NCBI RefSeq assembly: GCF_041260155.1
Contig: NW_027248277.1
Span: forward strand, 6,445,910 to 6,509,909
Source of the DNA: Ptychodera flava
Taxonomy: Eukaryota > Hemichordata > Enteropneusta > Ptychoderidae
Length of the DNA stretch: 64,000 bases
Direction: 5' to 3'
Shown one piece after another: positions 21,377 through 32,011 of the stretch. Every line of letters starts with the position of its first letter. Within the stretch, counting starts at the first letter, position 1. Position numbers and translations under genes: made by a program. The notes beneath the pieces were generated by a model. It did not search any database and was not told where the DNA came from. It saw only the letters and a program-made list of their open reading frames with translations.

Positions 21377-24300
21377 AAGTTTAGGGGCTATAAGTATTAT
21401 ATAGAAATCTAATAACAGTTCATTGAAGCTGTGGGAATTCTGAAAAAGAGGTTTTCGAATGCAGGCCCATCGTGGCAGTCGTGGGCGCGCACAAAACAAG
21501 GCACAGCGACTGTGGAGAGTCTATGCCAGTGTATTTGCTGCAAATATACCTTCACGCATGCGCACTCGTTTGCCAGTGTAGTCTGCCAATATGAGCATGC
21601 GCAATTGAGTTTACCTGCGCGTGAATGTGTAGTTATTACGTCTCGTGCTATAATCTTTTCGTGGAGCTTTGCATGTTGACAAAACTGGAATTTATACTGC
21701 AGAGAATACTTTTCAGGACATCACAAGTGAGTCCCTAAGGTAACAAGCAGGACGTTAAGGAAATCCTTTCAGATAGTTCACGCCGCCTGTGGCCATTTTG
21801 TGGAGTATAAGCTTATACGTACCTGGAGCAATGGTATACAGTATTTCTACTGTACATATATTGCCAGATAATATGCGATGGAACTTTGCGTTTCACGTCG
21901 TTCAATCATTCAGATGGAAATGCTGGCCTTCTCCAAACTTTGAAAAAAAAATCAGGGTGACAGACTTTGGAATGCTAACTCTCGTATAACAATTACGTTG
22001 AAGAAATTTTTATGCGAGCTCGGCAACATTTTTTTATTTGAGAACTCTCATCATGGCGGATTCACTGAAACAGTGAGTATTCAACAACTTTTTCCTATGT
22101 CCATGTAGCACTTGTGCAAAAATAAGCGAGTCCACAGGCCTTTGGCGAATCAATAAATGCGTTTTTCACCAAGCTGAAAGGTTGAAAGATGCGTCCGTCA
22201 CTTTGGGACGAGCTAGATAAATGCAGTCAAACCCAGCTGGGCATAGAAATTTGCCATAGTATGACTTTGTTCTGCAAAAACCCGGCCGTATACACATCAA
22301 AAGACTAAAAAATTCACTTCATGGGCAGAACCTTGTAAAATAGCCCTTTTTGTCTGGATAACGGAAAAAGATACCTCTGATCTAAAACATGCATGGGCTG
22401 CCAGCCAGTGTCACCGGGCTACCAACTTCAGAATATGGTTGCCCAAGTGGACTACCAGTTAAAAAAGTTAAATTCGAGCCCTGGGCAATATTAGACATGA
22501 AACATTTAACTTGTAATATTTCCCTTGTCTTGGCCTGCTGGGTTTAAAAAAATGTTTAAAGGTATACAGGGATCATGTTCAAATTTAGCCATTACTACCA
22601 TGGAAAGGGGAGATCTAGCTAATAATCAGAATCACAGAGATAATGGGGTCACGCCAGGTCACACAAAAAAAATGCATCATTACATGGCCATAATTTTACT
22701 TTAGTTAAACAATCAGAAATATATAATTTGTCTTCATTATTCTTCCTGGAATAAGGCAAAGAAATCACGATAAATTATTATGAAATGAACATTATTATAA
22801 GTCGTTAATTATAAATCCATAAATAAATAACTACCAGTGAATTATGTTTTAAATAAAACAAAAAAACTGCGATACTGTTAGTGGTTGTGATAAAAATAAT
22901 GGTACATTGGGTGATAAGGAGGATTGGGTTCGGATACTAGTAGAATTAATTTCAGGACATAAAATGTATTTGAAGGCATAAACTTAATTCGATAAATGCA
23001 TAATAAGTTAGTAATATACTATATAACACTTATTTGGGATGACTGCATGAAACACAATTAAAAATGCTTGAAAAATTATCTGGTCTTTGTAAAATTAATT
23101 CTAACACACTAAAATTAACGGAAAACATAATTTTGACCAAAATTGCCAAAATATACATTATCTTTATTATTCTTTCTAGAATGAAGGCAAAGAAATTACA
23201 ATTTTTATTATTATTATTATAGAACAAATGTTAAAAGTTCTTACTTAGAAATCCATAAAATAAATAAAAAACAGTGAATGACATTTTAACATAGACCCAA
23301 TTGAGGGTCTATGGTTTTAAATAAAACAAATTGTGGTTATCGAAATGGTTAATATGGCAACATTAAACAAAAATAAACATGGAGTTCATGCTGTTATAAA
23401 TACACTTAGGAGAGCATTTGCATAGTAACTGGGATTACTTTTAATGTACTAAGGAAAGAAAATAAAATTTTAAAACGCAAATAGGTTACTATGGAAACAC
23501 AGGGCAGTAAAAACGGATATCATATTTTGTCTTTTTAACCCGAAATAACCCTTTGGTATAATATTTCTGTTGATTACCGGATTTTTACACTGGATAATTG
23601 GTCTTTCTAACCCAAAATATCCCTGTTGATTACTGGATTTTAGGTGGAATCTTTGAAAAATTGGTAATTTTTACTCCTGAATGGTTGCCATGGAAACATC
23701 TCACATTAAAAATGAGCGTGATTTTTTTCGTGTGCTCACCAGAAAAACCCTTATCATAAATTTTACATCAATCAATATTTCTTTAATAGGAATTAGGGAA
23801 AAAGTAACATTTTCAATCCCAAAATAGTTACCATGGCAACTCGAAACATTAAAATAAGTCTGGTTTTGTGTTCTCTTACCCGAACTCCCCCACTAGATAT
23901 TTTTTATATCAATCAAAGTAACTTTTCATGGGATATTAGAAAAACTGAAATTTTCAACCCCTAAAATGGTTACCATGGAAACATGGGGCAGTGAAATCGA
24001 TATCATATTTGGTCTTTTCGACCCAAAATACCCTTATGGTGAAATTTTCATGGAAATTGAACCTACGATTATTCGCGTTATTATTTCTATATATATAATA
24101 CTTAATATATTATATTAATTATACTTTAGAGGGTAGTCTGTGTTACAAAATTATAATAACTTACATCAGAGCCCTCACACAGGACATTATACAAATAGTG
24201 AACAAATTATTTCTGCATATATGGACCCTGTGTAATTGACAAAATTGTACTTGATTCGAAGGTGGTTACATAATATGCGCTGGGATGGTGATCTTAAACT

Positions 24301-26942
24301 AATCTTATAATTTTGTTTTGTGTTGTTTGTAAGCGACATATTTTTAGTCGATGCATTAAGCCATGAATATCAATACGGACATGCGTAGTCGTAAATACAG
24401 TTACAATTTTTCAAGTGTCAAAATCAAGCAAATAACATTTACTGTATGAGAATTTGAGCCAAAGTTCGTTTTCTGGATAACGCGTGTGACAATGTTGTCA
24501 CCCTGCAGTCTTTGATCTAAATCACCCCCTGATAGCTATCGTCTATGTCAAAAATGCTAGTATTATTACAAGTTATCTTCAGTTCGGAATAGCTTCTCAA
24601 TTGATGGCTGGACCAAAAAAAAGAATCGAATCGGTCTTACCAAGATGCAAGCTAATCTATCGTCGTTCAACCATTCATTTTTATAAACTTTGCAATTCTG
24701 GACTCAAACTATCCTGATTTGCCTATGATTGTTTCCATAGACAAATTGTGCAGAAATCGTCAGCATACAATGAAAAATGACAATCGACAGCCGAACAGCT
24801 GGGGACCAAATATCGACCCTTGTTGAAGACCACAAATAATTCGATTCATCGATGAAGTATGCCTATTTACGGTAACCACCTGCTGTATGTCAGTCAAATA
24901 TGATCTGAACCAATCGAGAGCCTTGTCATTCCAACCTATCTATTTAAATTTATGTAACAAGATGTCATATCGCATCCCTAGGTTTTTTCAGGGTTTTCCA
25001 AAGTTCTGCACTGTTCTTCCCAGATTCGTTGATGTTTGACTTAAAATGGTCTCCTTTGCTTTCTCCACAAGTCTAGCAATTTTGTTCCTGACTGCCCTAA
25101 ATTGTTGAAATAGAGATGTATCACATGACGATTTAATTCTCTGTAGGGTATTATCCCTTTCTTTGATACAATGATGATCCAATATCTCACCAGAAATCAA
25201 TGGCATGGATTTCTATTCCCCCTAATTTCTTTGACTGCGCAATTTTTTCGATCACACCGAAAAAAGGACTTACGACTGTTTCAAGCTTCGTCAGCTTTAC
25301 TATAGTTTATCACAAGAAATAAATCGATTGATAACATTGATGTCAACATTTTAATATAATAACCTTTCATCGATCTTTCATCGAGCTTAACCACATCATA
25401 AGAACAAATCTGACCTTTGTACACTTTTTTGTAAAATACATTGCATCGTGGGCACAGATACTAAAACACCTTATTGGCAAAATCTTGTCCTTATCCGTGT
25501 TAAAAATAAGATCCATGATTTTGAAATCACGGTAGTGACTATAATAAAGTCTGTAATAATTTGTTCCAAAACGAAAACATGTTATTGACAAAAATATGTA
25601 AACTTCCTGAAAAGACACAACCATTTGATTTGTCAACATTACAATTTAAATCGCCTATTATAATTGATTTCCGTACTCGAATTTAATCAACTGACGTTCA
25701 TGTATCTTCTAAAGAATTGAAAAAATCATGAAATGCGGTGGTCTGTAACACATACCTATTATAATTGGCTTTGATTTTGGCAAAGTCTAGTCAATTCAAA
25801 TTGCCTCTCCTGTCAATAGTTTCATTTGCCAGATCTAATCTTTGACTGAAAGCAAAAGTCCACGGACTTAATGTCCTAACACACACCTCTACCTTCCCGA
25901 TTCCGATCTCTTCTTTGGATAACATATGCAGGTATCTCATTATCCGGTATTTAATCATCTAACCATGTTACACTTATCCCAATTATTGCCGCTTAAGTTG
26001 TGTGGGCTCTATTCTGTAATTACCCCAGTATTGATAGCAGACTACGAGCATTGATGAATAATATGTAAACGCCGTTTGTTGATATCAAAAGCAGTCGTAA
26101 GACTTTTACGTACACCTGAAATATTGAATAGTTATATCACGATCAGCGTCTGTGTTCGGTCAATAAAGAGAACATGGCCGTGGGTCATTTGGTTACATAA
26201 ATGTAGCATGGACATCAAATGTTCTTGCATTTATGTGAAGCCATTTTTGCAGGGAAAACATAAAGACGTAAAACAGGGACAATTCTGATGTTTTATCAGT
26301 CTTGTTCTACGTTCACAGTTTGCGAATCGGGCAAGTTTCAGGCGGTAAGTTACAGTATGTATCACGGAAAGGAACATTTTTGTATTTGAGCATTAAAAAT
26401 ACGTACTACTCAAATCTGTCGCTACCACCAGCCTTTAAGAAAAAGATGAAAAGAGAAAACGACATACGTGTCTACGTTCTTCAACACTGTGGTTCCCTTA
26501 CCAAATCTCTGTGTGTCTGACTTTCTGCACGCCTCTGCATCAGTTTCTATCTTAACAACTAAGAATATCGCGCGTCCGAGTGAAACCACATGCGCAAAAT
26601 CTGAGATTAAAGACCAAACTATATATTTTATTTACCAAATCTGCTGTGTCGAGTTTATCTTGCACCACGTCCACAAGTCTATATGTTTTGGTTTCCTCAA
26701 TGAACGGACCTATTGCTTTGTAAACAACTTGGTCTCCAAGGTTCACTTTTCTCAAGTTTGTCTGGTAAATTCCACAACTCTTCCGTGCATTCTATTTCCT
26801 GTTGAACAACTACGTTTCTCACGACACCATCATACTCAGTCAAAGAAACATGTGAACACATCCATTCCTCAGACACGAACGGTTCATCCGAGTCACAGAG
26901 AACGATTGGCAACAGGGTAGCAAAGAGGAATGCCAACAGCAT
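18527..26942 (-). CDS. Unrecognised secreted protein gene, three exons (~225 residues)
   Basis: Exons, minus strand: 26942-26636, 19111-19013, 18799-18527, with phase-0 GT-AG junctions (donors GTAAAT and GTAAGT; acceptors TTTTAG and TATAG). The start MLLAFLFATLLPIVLC is a signal peptide, followed by an acidic Cys-containing segment (DSDEPFVSEEWMCSHVSLTE). Later parts include VYKAIGPFIEETKTYRLVDV, MCFNGTVELYEGHFGF with an N-glycosylation site (NGT), and a terminal exon with DIWWNPSGEV and VHAGK before the stop. I recognise no family. Exon 1 needs one frame slip near 26750-26800 (a run of four A at LEK/RKVN), so it is either a decaying copy or an assembly error. The ~7.5-kb intron 1 holds two LINE fossils. 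The linkage of exons is inferred from phase and strand only. Confidence 0.5.
19013..19111 (-). CDS. Secreted-protein gene, middle exon
   Basis: 99 bp, 33 codons, flanked by CACGTTTTAG acceptor and GTAAGT donor, reading GSRIRGEEVV MCFNGTVELY. It has a paralogue of identical length at 12852-13573 that is split by a transposon, which supports it as a real exon. Confidence 0.75.
19112..20594. other. Intronic stretch with a ~185-bp tandem duplication
   Basis: Within intron 1 of the minus-strand gene. The blocks at about 20295-20396 and 20480-20580 are related (ACAAATTTGATTTT..., GTCTATGAGAAAACTG / GTCTCTGACAAAACTG, GAAAACTAGCA / AAAACTTGCA). Nothing else is recognised. Confidence 0.5.
20596..21300 (-). 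mobile_element. LINE fragment, CR1/L2-type reverse transcriptase C-terminal half
   Basis: The minus-strand frame holds the RT catalytic box HLMYADDTALM, followed by NPKKSEFMYF, then, after one frame change near 21045, a thumb region (YGYANSLLRKFHSC, LFCTYCTNMYCSQLWW, AFRILMRLPRNCSASAMF). The element is 5'-truncated before the YADD motif. An adjacent (TTA)n tract lies at 21331-21374. Confidence 0.8.
21331..21374. repeat. (TTA)n microsatellite
   Basis: About 15 trinucleotide units next to the LINE fragment. Confidence 0.95.
21375..22690. other. Intronic stretch, mostly unrecognised
   Basis: A block at 21451-21523 matches 10373-10424. At 22053 ATGGCGGATTCACTGAAACA is followed at once by a consensus GTGAGTAT donor on the plus strand. 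It resembles a tiny first coding exon in a YY1-like context, but no downstream exon was found. Confidence 0.35.
22690..23340. repeat. Degenerate tandem duplication (~450 bp)
   Basis: TTCATTATTCTTCCTGGAAT...GGCAAAGAAATCAC (about 22735) and TTTATTATTCTTTCTAGAAT...GGCAAAGAAATTAC (about 23162) open two copies that both end with AAATCCATAAA and GTTTTAAATAAAACAAA. Confidence 0.65.
23470..24060. repeat. Tandem array bearing four RFX X-box-like palindromes
   Basis: Four degenerate units each contain a copy of GTTRCYATGGMAAC: 23485-23498 GTTACTATGGAAAC, 23684-23697 GTTGCCATGGAAAC, 23827-23840 GTTACCATGGCAAC and 23969-23982 GTTACCATGGAAAC (spacings 199, 143 and 142 bp). These match the imperfect palindrome recognised by RFX winged-helix factors. 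Shared surrounding text (GGGCAGT, CGATATCATATTT, ACCC-AAATA) shows they arose by tandem copying. Binding is inferred. Confidence 0.6.
24061..24559. other. Intronic AT-rich stretch
   Basis: Nothing recognised. Confidence 0.4.
24560..26060 (-). mobile_element. LINE fossil, CR1/Jockey-type (endonuclease + partial RT)
   Basis: On the minus strand, in order: an AP-endonuclease-like start (IIGISVTWLDD, then GYVIQRRDRNREG-like text near 25900-25970); a second endonuclease block (IIIGDLNCNVDK near 25650, ICAHDAMYF near 25450); a linker (KERDNTLQRIKS, RAVRNKIARLVEKAKE); then RT palm text (DWFRSYLTDIQQVVTVN, LQQGSIFGPQLFG near 24800-24900). Several stops and shifts interrupt it. The C-terminal half of RT is missing. 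Confidence 0.75.
26636..26942 (-). CDS. Secreted-protein gene, first coding exon with signal peptide
   Basis: Starts at an ATG (26942) two bases after a TTTTCAAG acceptor, so an untranslated exon must lie upstream. The duplicated block at 27580-28440 contains a donor-bearing candidate. The exon length of 307 bp is one base too long for the frame of the next exon, which is the single apparent slip. Hydrophobic core LLAFLFATLLPIVL, likely cleavage after LC. Confidence 0.6.
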
Positions 26943-27179
26943 ATCTTGAAAATGGAAACAAAACAACAAATTTTAGTTGATTTTTAAGGACAAACGATGG
27001 ATAATGTCACGTGCGTCTAGATAAAAAGAAGATTTTTAACTTTTGCTAAAACATTTCCCTGGGAACATTGAACAATTGTCTTTCATAATCAAGCTTCAAA
27101 ATCAGTAATCAAAATGCAAAGTCCTTGACTAGAGAAACACGTTACATAATGCTTATTTTAATTAGAACGCACCTCGGGG

Positions 27180-27510
27180 ACAGACGTTCGGACTCTCAGA
27201 CTTTTACAATTGTCTTCTGATATATGGAGGTTCATTTTAAAGCTCTCGGTGAAAGAAAACTTTTTACCGGCTTAGTTTTTCGAAATTCGAAAATTTCTAT
27301 TTCTCATAGAGTTAACACAGGGAAGGCGGCCATTTTGAATTTCTAATATCGGTACATCTTGGGTAATTTCTTTCTCTAGCACCAAAATTAGCACGGTGAC
27401 CCCCTATTTTTATTCTTGATTTCGAAAGAGAATGATTGAAAGATTCCTTGAGTGAAGTTAGAGGAAAAGTTTAAGTCTTTCACTTTCGAGATGCATACTA
27501 CCTTAAGTTT
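27180..27510. repeat. Dispersed repeat family D, copy 1
   Basis: Contains GGCGGCCATTTTGAAT, GGTAATTTCTTTCTCTA, a GATTTCGAAAGAG segment and CTTTCGAGATGCATACTACC. Related copies lie at 52690-52990 (same strand) and 57600-57865 (inverted). The CGGCCATTTT core resembles a YY1 site. Confidence 0.7.
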
Positions 27511-27579
27511 GTTTACAATATTGTGAAACTTAAAAGAGTCGGATTCACCGCAACAAGACTTCGAAATCATTTGTTTCCT

Positions 27580-28440
27580 CACAGGCCTTAGAGGAGACCA
27601 AACAATTACCATTAAGAGTTTTGTTAAAACCTGACCGTCAATCCGACTGTCTTTCCACTCTGTCTTGGTCGAAAATCAGGAAGTTCGCGTCGTATTCTTA
27701 TTCTTCACGGCATGAATGGTTTTAAAACTCTCAGAAGCTTAAAGTGGCAAATGTTTCGAGGTCCAAAGCAACATCACCATGTAACTAGTGATGTCTTCAA
27801 TAATTTATCGAATTCTACGGTGTTTAGAATTGCGACTTTAACATTCCGGACGAAGCATATGATTTCAAAAGCGATGGACTTTCAATATCAGAAAATAACG
27901 GCATGTGAGTTTCCTTGGATAGATTTCAAGAAAAAATTATCACGATGGCTGTGGAGTTATATGGCAAAGAGAAAAGTCTGGTGGTCAGGCCACAATATAA
28001 CAAACTCGATTTTAGGCATGGTAATACAAAACGACGAAGCCATGTTAGTAATAGAATTATTAGTGTAAAGTACTCACTGCAAGAAAGGTAAATCTACTGG
28101 TTCATGAGCTGCACAACAATAGAGCGACATCTGCGCAGTGTTTCACACTAGCACATTTATATCCCTGAACAAGTTGTCTTTTTTATATTTTTGAAATCGC
28201 TTTTACGCTGATAGACCAAATTTAGCAAAAGTATGGCAAGGCGGAAAATGTCAACATTAATAATCCTAATAAAAGAATTAAAGTTGGACTACGTTGCATA
28301 TGGTATTCTTTGTGTTAATAGCCTTCAAAATTACATCTATCTCACAAATTGCCGACAAACATGTATACAGTCATGCAATTTTTCGCGATACTTTAGTTTT
28401 TCCTTTTCCCGTACCAACATTACTTCTTGTTGTCTCTTGT
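27580..28440. repeat. Segmental duplicate of 7.56-8.40 kb (copy 2)
   Basis: Collinear with 7555-8400. On the minus strand it lies upstream of the secreted-protein gene's first coding exon and includes a short exon-like block with an AG acceptor and a GTGAGTAC donor (about 28066-28140). It may supply the untranslated first exon. Confidence 0.55.
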
Positions 28441-28534
28441 CAGTGTCACGGCTGTACTTTCACTATCTCTGGGTTGAGGTACCGGTCTGGGATAGTAATG
28501 CTTTCAGTAACTGAAGCTGACACCAGTTGTCGGT

Positions 28535-30156
28535 TGTAAACACAACTTCAATCTTTATTACTAAACACCGTTCTCAGCCCCGTTCTCTGGCCTCTGCTCC
28601 GCTCTACTCTACTTCTAAAAAGTGTACAACTTAAATAGTTTCCAAATCTACATATTATAATAAATGACTCAAGCTACAATTTTAATTAAATACAGATATG
28701 TCAGAAAATATCCAAGGACAGGAAATATTGTCAAAACAGGACGAAGTGTTCTTTCAACCCGAAGTTTGAGTCAACGTCAACATCCGGTCACTTCTAATTG
28801 GTTTAACACCTGTTAAAACGATACACCACTCAACAAAAGACAGTGACGGTTACTTCAAGGTTGTGAACGTAAACAGTCTTAGTGAGTAATGGAAACTACA
28901 ATCGTCAAGGGAATAAGCATAGGAACTCAGAGTAGTCTTGGAGATTACTGTAAGGTTACTAGAGTTCAAGTTAATTACTAAGCCTACAACTTTAAAAGTA
29001 TGAAATCCTGGGAAAGGGAAGAGGAAGCGAAAAGGAGGGCGTTACACTACCCCACCTTTTTAATAACCAGCGTCCTCGCTGGTCAAAAGCATTGACTCTG
29101 TACAAGAAAGCAAATATTTCTGTCTAAAGAAAATATCTCAAATAAAACACAATGTGATTAAAATACGAGAGAATACATAACAGGCAGTGCTGTCATCTCT
29201 TACTCAAAATATTTTCATAAAATTATGTACGTCTAAAACGAACATTACAAGTGTAATGATATACTCTTATAAAGTAATGTAAAATACAATGTAAAATACT
29301 AACATCGTATCTTGAAAAAGACATAAAAACGTTACAATAAACTCTAACTAATTATATACGTTCGTGTAATCCAATCAATAATTTCTTAAATCATAACAAA
29401 GTTACCATTAATAACATACAATACTGTGAGTGTCTGTTGAACACTGGAAGGTGGGTGATTTATAGAAGGGTGATGTAATCGTGACCCTGGAATAGTGAAA
29501 AGGCGTTATCTGTTTATGGTCGTCACAGCAACGACCACTAGGCATAACTAGACTGTAGCAACAGCAAAATTTAGTGCCAAAATCCGAGGCTCTTCCTCGC
29601 ATTATCTCCATCCAAACAAAATAACAACAAAAAGAAAACATCAACACCAAATATCATCAAACCAAAGACTTCAAAATCTTTATTATAAACACCGTTCTCA
29701 GCCCTCTGCTCCGCTCTACTCTACTTCTAAAAAGTGTACAACTTAAATAGTTTCCAAATCTACATATTATAATGAATGACTCAAGCTACAATTTGAATTA
29801 AATACAGATATGTAGGAAAATATTAAAGGACAGGAAATATTGTCAAAACAGGACGAAGTGTTCTTTCAACCTGAAGTTTGAGTCAACGTCAACCTCCGGT
29901 CACTTTTAATGATTTTAACATCTGTTAAAACAATACATCACTCAACACAAGACAGTGATGGTGACTTCAAGGTTGTGAACGTAAACAGTCTTAGTGAGTA
30001 ATAGGAAACAACAATCGTCAAGGAAATAAGCATAGGAACTCAGTGTAATCTTTGAGATCACTGTAAGGTTACTAGAGTTCAAGTTAATTACTACACTACT
30101 ACACTAAAACTATGAAATCCTGGGAAAGGAAGAGGAAGCGAAAGGAGGGCGTTACA
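28535..30156 (-). mobile_element. Short non-autonomous LTR retrotransposon fossil
   Basis: Two direct repeats of about 500 bp (28535-29045 and about 29660-30156) are about 93-95% identical by eye and bound a ~610-bp non-coding internal region. The outer ends are TGTAA and TTACA. Flanks TCGGT (28530-28534) and TCAGT (30157-30161) look like an aged 5-bp target duplication. On the minus strand a purine-rich tract (AAAAAGGTGGGG) abuts the 3' LTR, as expected of a polypurine tract, giving minus orientation. The family is probably Ty3/Gypsy by termini. It encodes no gag or pol, so it is a TRIM-like or internally deleted copy of moderate age. Confidence 0.75.
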
Positions 30157-30669
30157 TCAGTATTTTATTTTTCGGTAACTAGTAATGGGAATCAGAGTAA
30201 AAAAGTGGCATCTTTCACGTAGCGTAAGCGGCAAGTACGGATTTGATTTTTTTCAATATTTATGTTTTTAACTACATTTTCCTTTTCGACACCAAGCTCA
30301 TTATCAAATACATAGTATTTAGCTTGAAAATCAGCCTGTAAAAGAGCAGATTGCATATGTATTGTTTACCGTTGAATTCTGATCCGGACTATAAGTCTAA
30401 TATAAGCGAGAACGTAGCCTTTTACACTAAGGATGTTGTGTTGACAAGCAAAATATTATGGAACAGTGTGCAAATGTTCCCATTATTTCTTTTGCGAAAT
30501 ACTAATTTGAGCTAAAAAAGCAAAGCAGTAAAACTACAAGTTTAAGGGCAACGAACGGTTCTAGGACAGTTACAACCTTACAACCCAAACAAATACCCTC
30601 TGGGCAATTACCACCAGACATTTACACACACCCCGCCAAATTACCACCAACGATCTACCATCGAGACAT
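30157..30669. other. Non-coding stretch
   Basis: Nothing recognised. Confidence 0.45.
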
Positions 30670-30960
30670 GTACCACACACATATTTTCCTCCTAACACTA
30701 TTTATACATATAACGACAATATTGCTATATCGAAATGATGGAAAATGGGAAAAGAGGGAAAAACAAGTTCCCGAACAATCGCGAAGACTGCGTGTGCATG
30801 TTTTCAGTACTGTCTCCAGCTGGTTGCTAGATGATTTATCTTTACTATGCCTTACAAGTGTTCTATACATCCTAATTCTTACCCTATGCCTGTCAGGGAA
30901 TCGAACCCGGGACGCCAACCTAAAGACCCCAACTATAACCAGTACGCCTGTTGCTTTTAG
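30670..30960 (-). mobile_element. tRNA-derived SINE
   Basis: On the minus strand GCGTACTGG (30939-30947, box A-like) precedes a perfect GGGTTCGATTCCC (30896-30908, box B). The following ~220 bp would be the SINE body. No tail repeat was defined. The 103-codon frames on both strands are artefacts. Confidence 0.55.
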
Positions 30961-31574
30961 TTGCAAAATTAATCTTTAACGTGACACTGTATGGTTAACT
31001 ATGCATTAAATAATAATGGATACTATAAATTTAAAACTGACATTAAAATAACAACTAAAAGGTGCTAACGGGCTAAAAAATGTATGTGTACCTAACATTT
31101 TATTGGCTTACCCTAAACCTGACCTTGACCCTCACCACTAGGCGAATAATGATATTTGCCTCTTTTCCATTTTTGTCTTTTTTCAGTCAAAACCGGGTTG
31201 TGTCTAAAGTTACACACATCTTCAGTTACATATTTTACTGGTAGAATGTGCGTTAGATTTTTCATAAAATATTTACTAATTCCTTCATCACCAACATGTA
31301 AAATACACTATATACGGCTGTTTGGATCATAGACAGTGTCCATGCTATGTCAAAACAAAGTTCAAACTGTTTGAAATTAAAGATAATAAATCAGACGTAC
31401 TTTAAAATTAATATTTTAAGAGATGGGGTAATTTTCCGGGTGGTAGATGTCTTGTGTAGTGAGTGTCCGAGTAGTAAGTGTCCGGTGGTACAAAGCCTAG
31501 GGGGTTAAATGGTAGTTGGAAAATGTCCAGGGGTAACTGTCCGGGGTAACTGTCCTGTCACAAAATGAACAGTT
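30961..31574. other. Non-coding stretch
   Basis: No gene. A short run of GTGTCCG / GGTAACTGTCC(G/T)G units sits at about 31464-31556. Confidence 0.4.
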
Positions 31575-31870
31575 TAGAATATTGCATGTTGTTATTTCTA
31601 AAGTACTTAAAAGGTTCGTTAGTCCTTTTTCATGAAGAGGTATACTGGAAAAACTTTTGACACTTGAAAAGAACGATAAAATGGTGGTACAGAACATTTG
31701 CAGGCGTTTCTATCGGAAACAATTCTAGCAAATTGATTTGATAAAAATGTTGAAAATTTATGAGGTTTCAACAACACTTTAAAGCACACACGTTTATTCA
31801 AAGCTGTATTTGGGGCAGGGACATGGATATATAGAATGATATAGAGTAATGTAGGAATTACAAATACAAG
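31575..31870. repeat. Dispersed repeat family A, copy 3
   Basis: Same ordered blocks as 9036-9300 and 14262-14560. Here the element at 31915-34089 separates it from the family B/C segments at 34130-34735, which looks like a nested insertion. Confidence 0.8.
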
Positions 31871-31914
31871 ACACTGTATTTTTTGCATATTAATGTAGTG
31901 ACCCAACGTTTTTA

Positions 31915-31966
31915 GCTCACGTGTGTAAACACGTGGGCTATTGTCATAGCGATGTCTGTCTGTCTG

Positions 31967-32011
<45 letters not shown>

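Noticed and set aside
25278-25295. Hammerhead-like CTGACGA...GAAAC on the minus strand
   Set aside because: It lies inside LINE coding text, has no proper stem II, and is best explained as a coincidence.
30655-30979. Two fully overlapping 103-codon frames on opposite strands
   Set aside because: The region is a tRNA-derived SINE; neither frame resembles a protein family.
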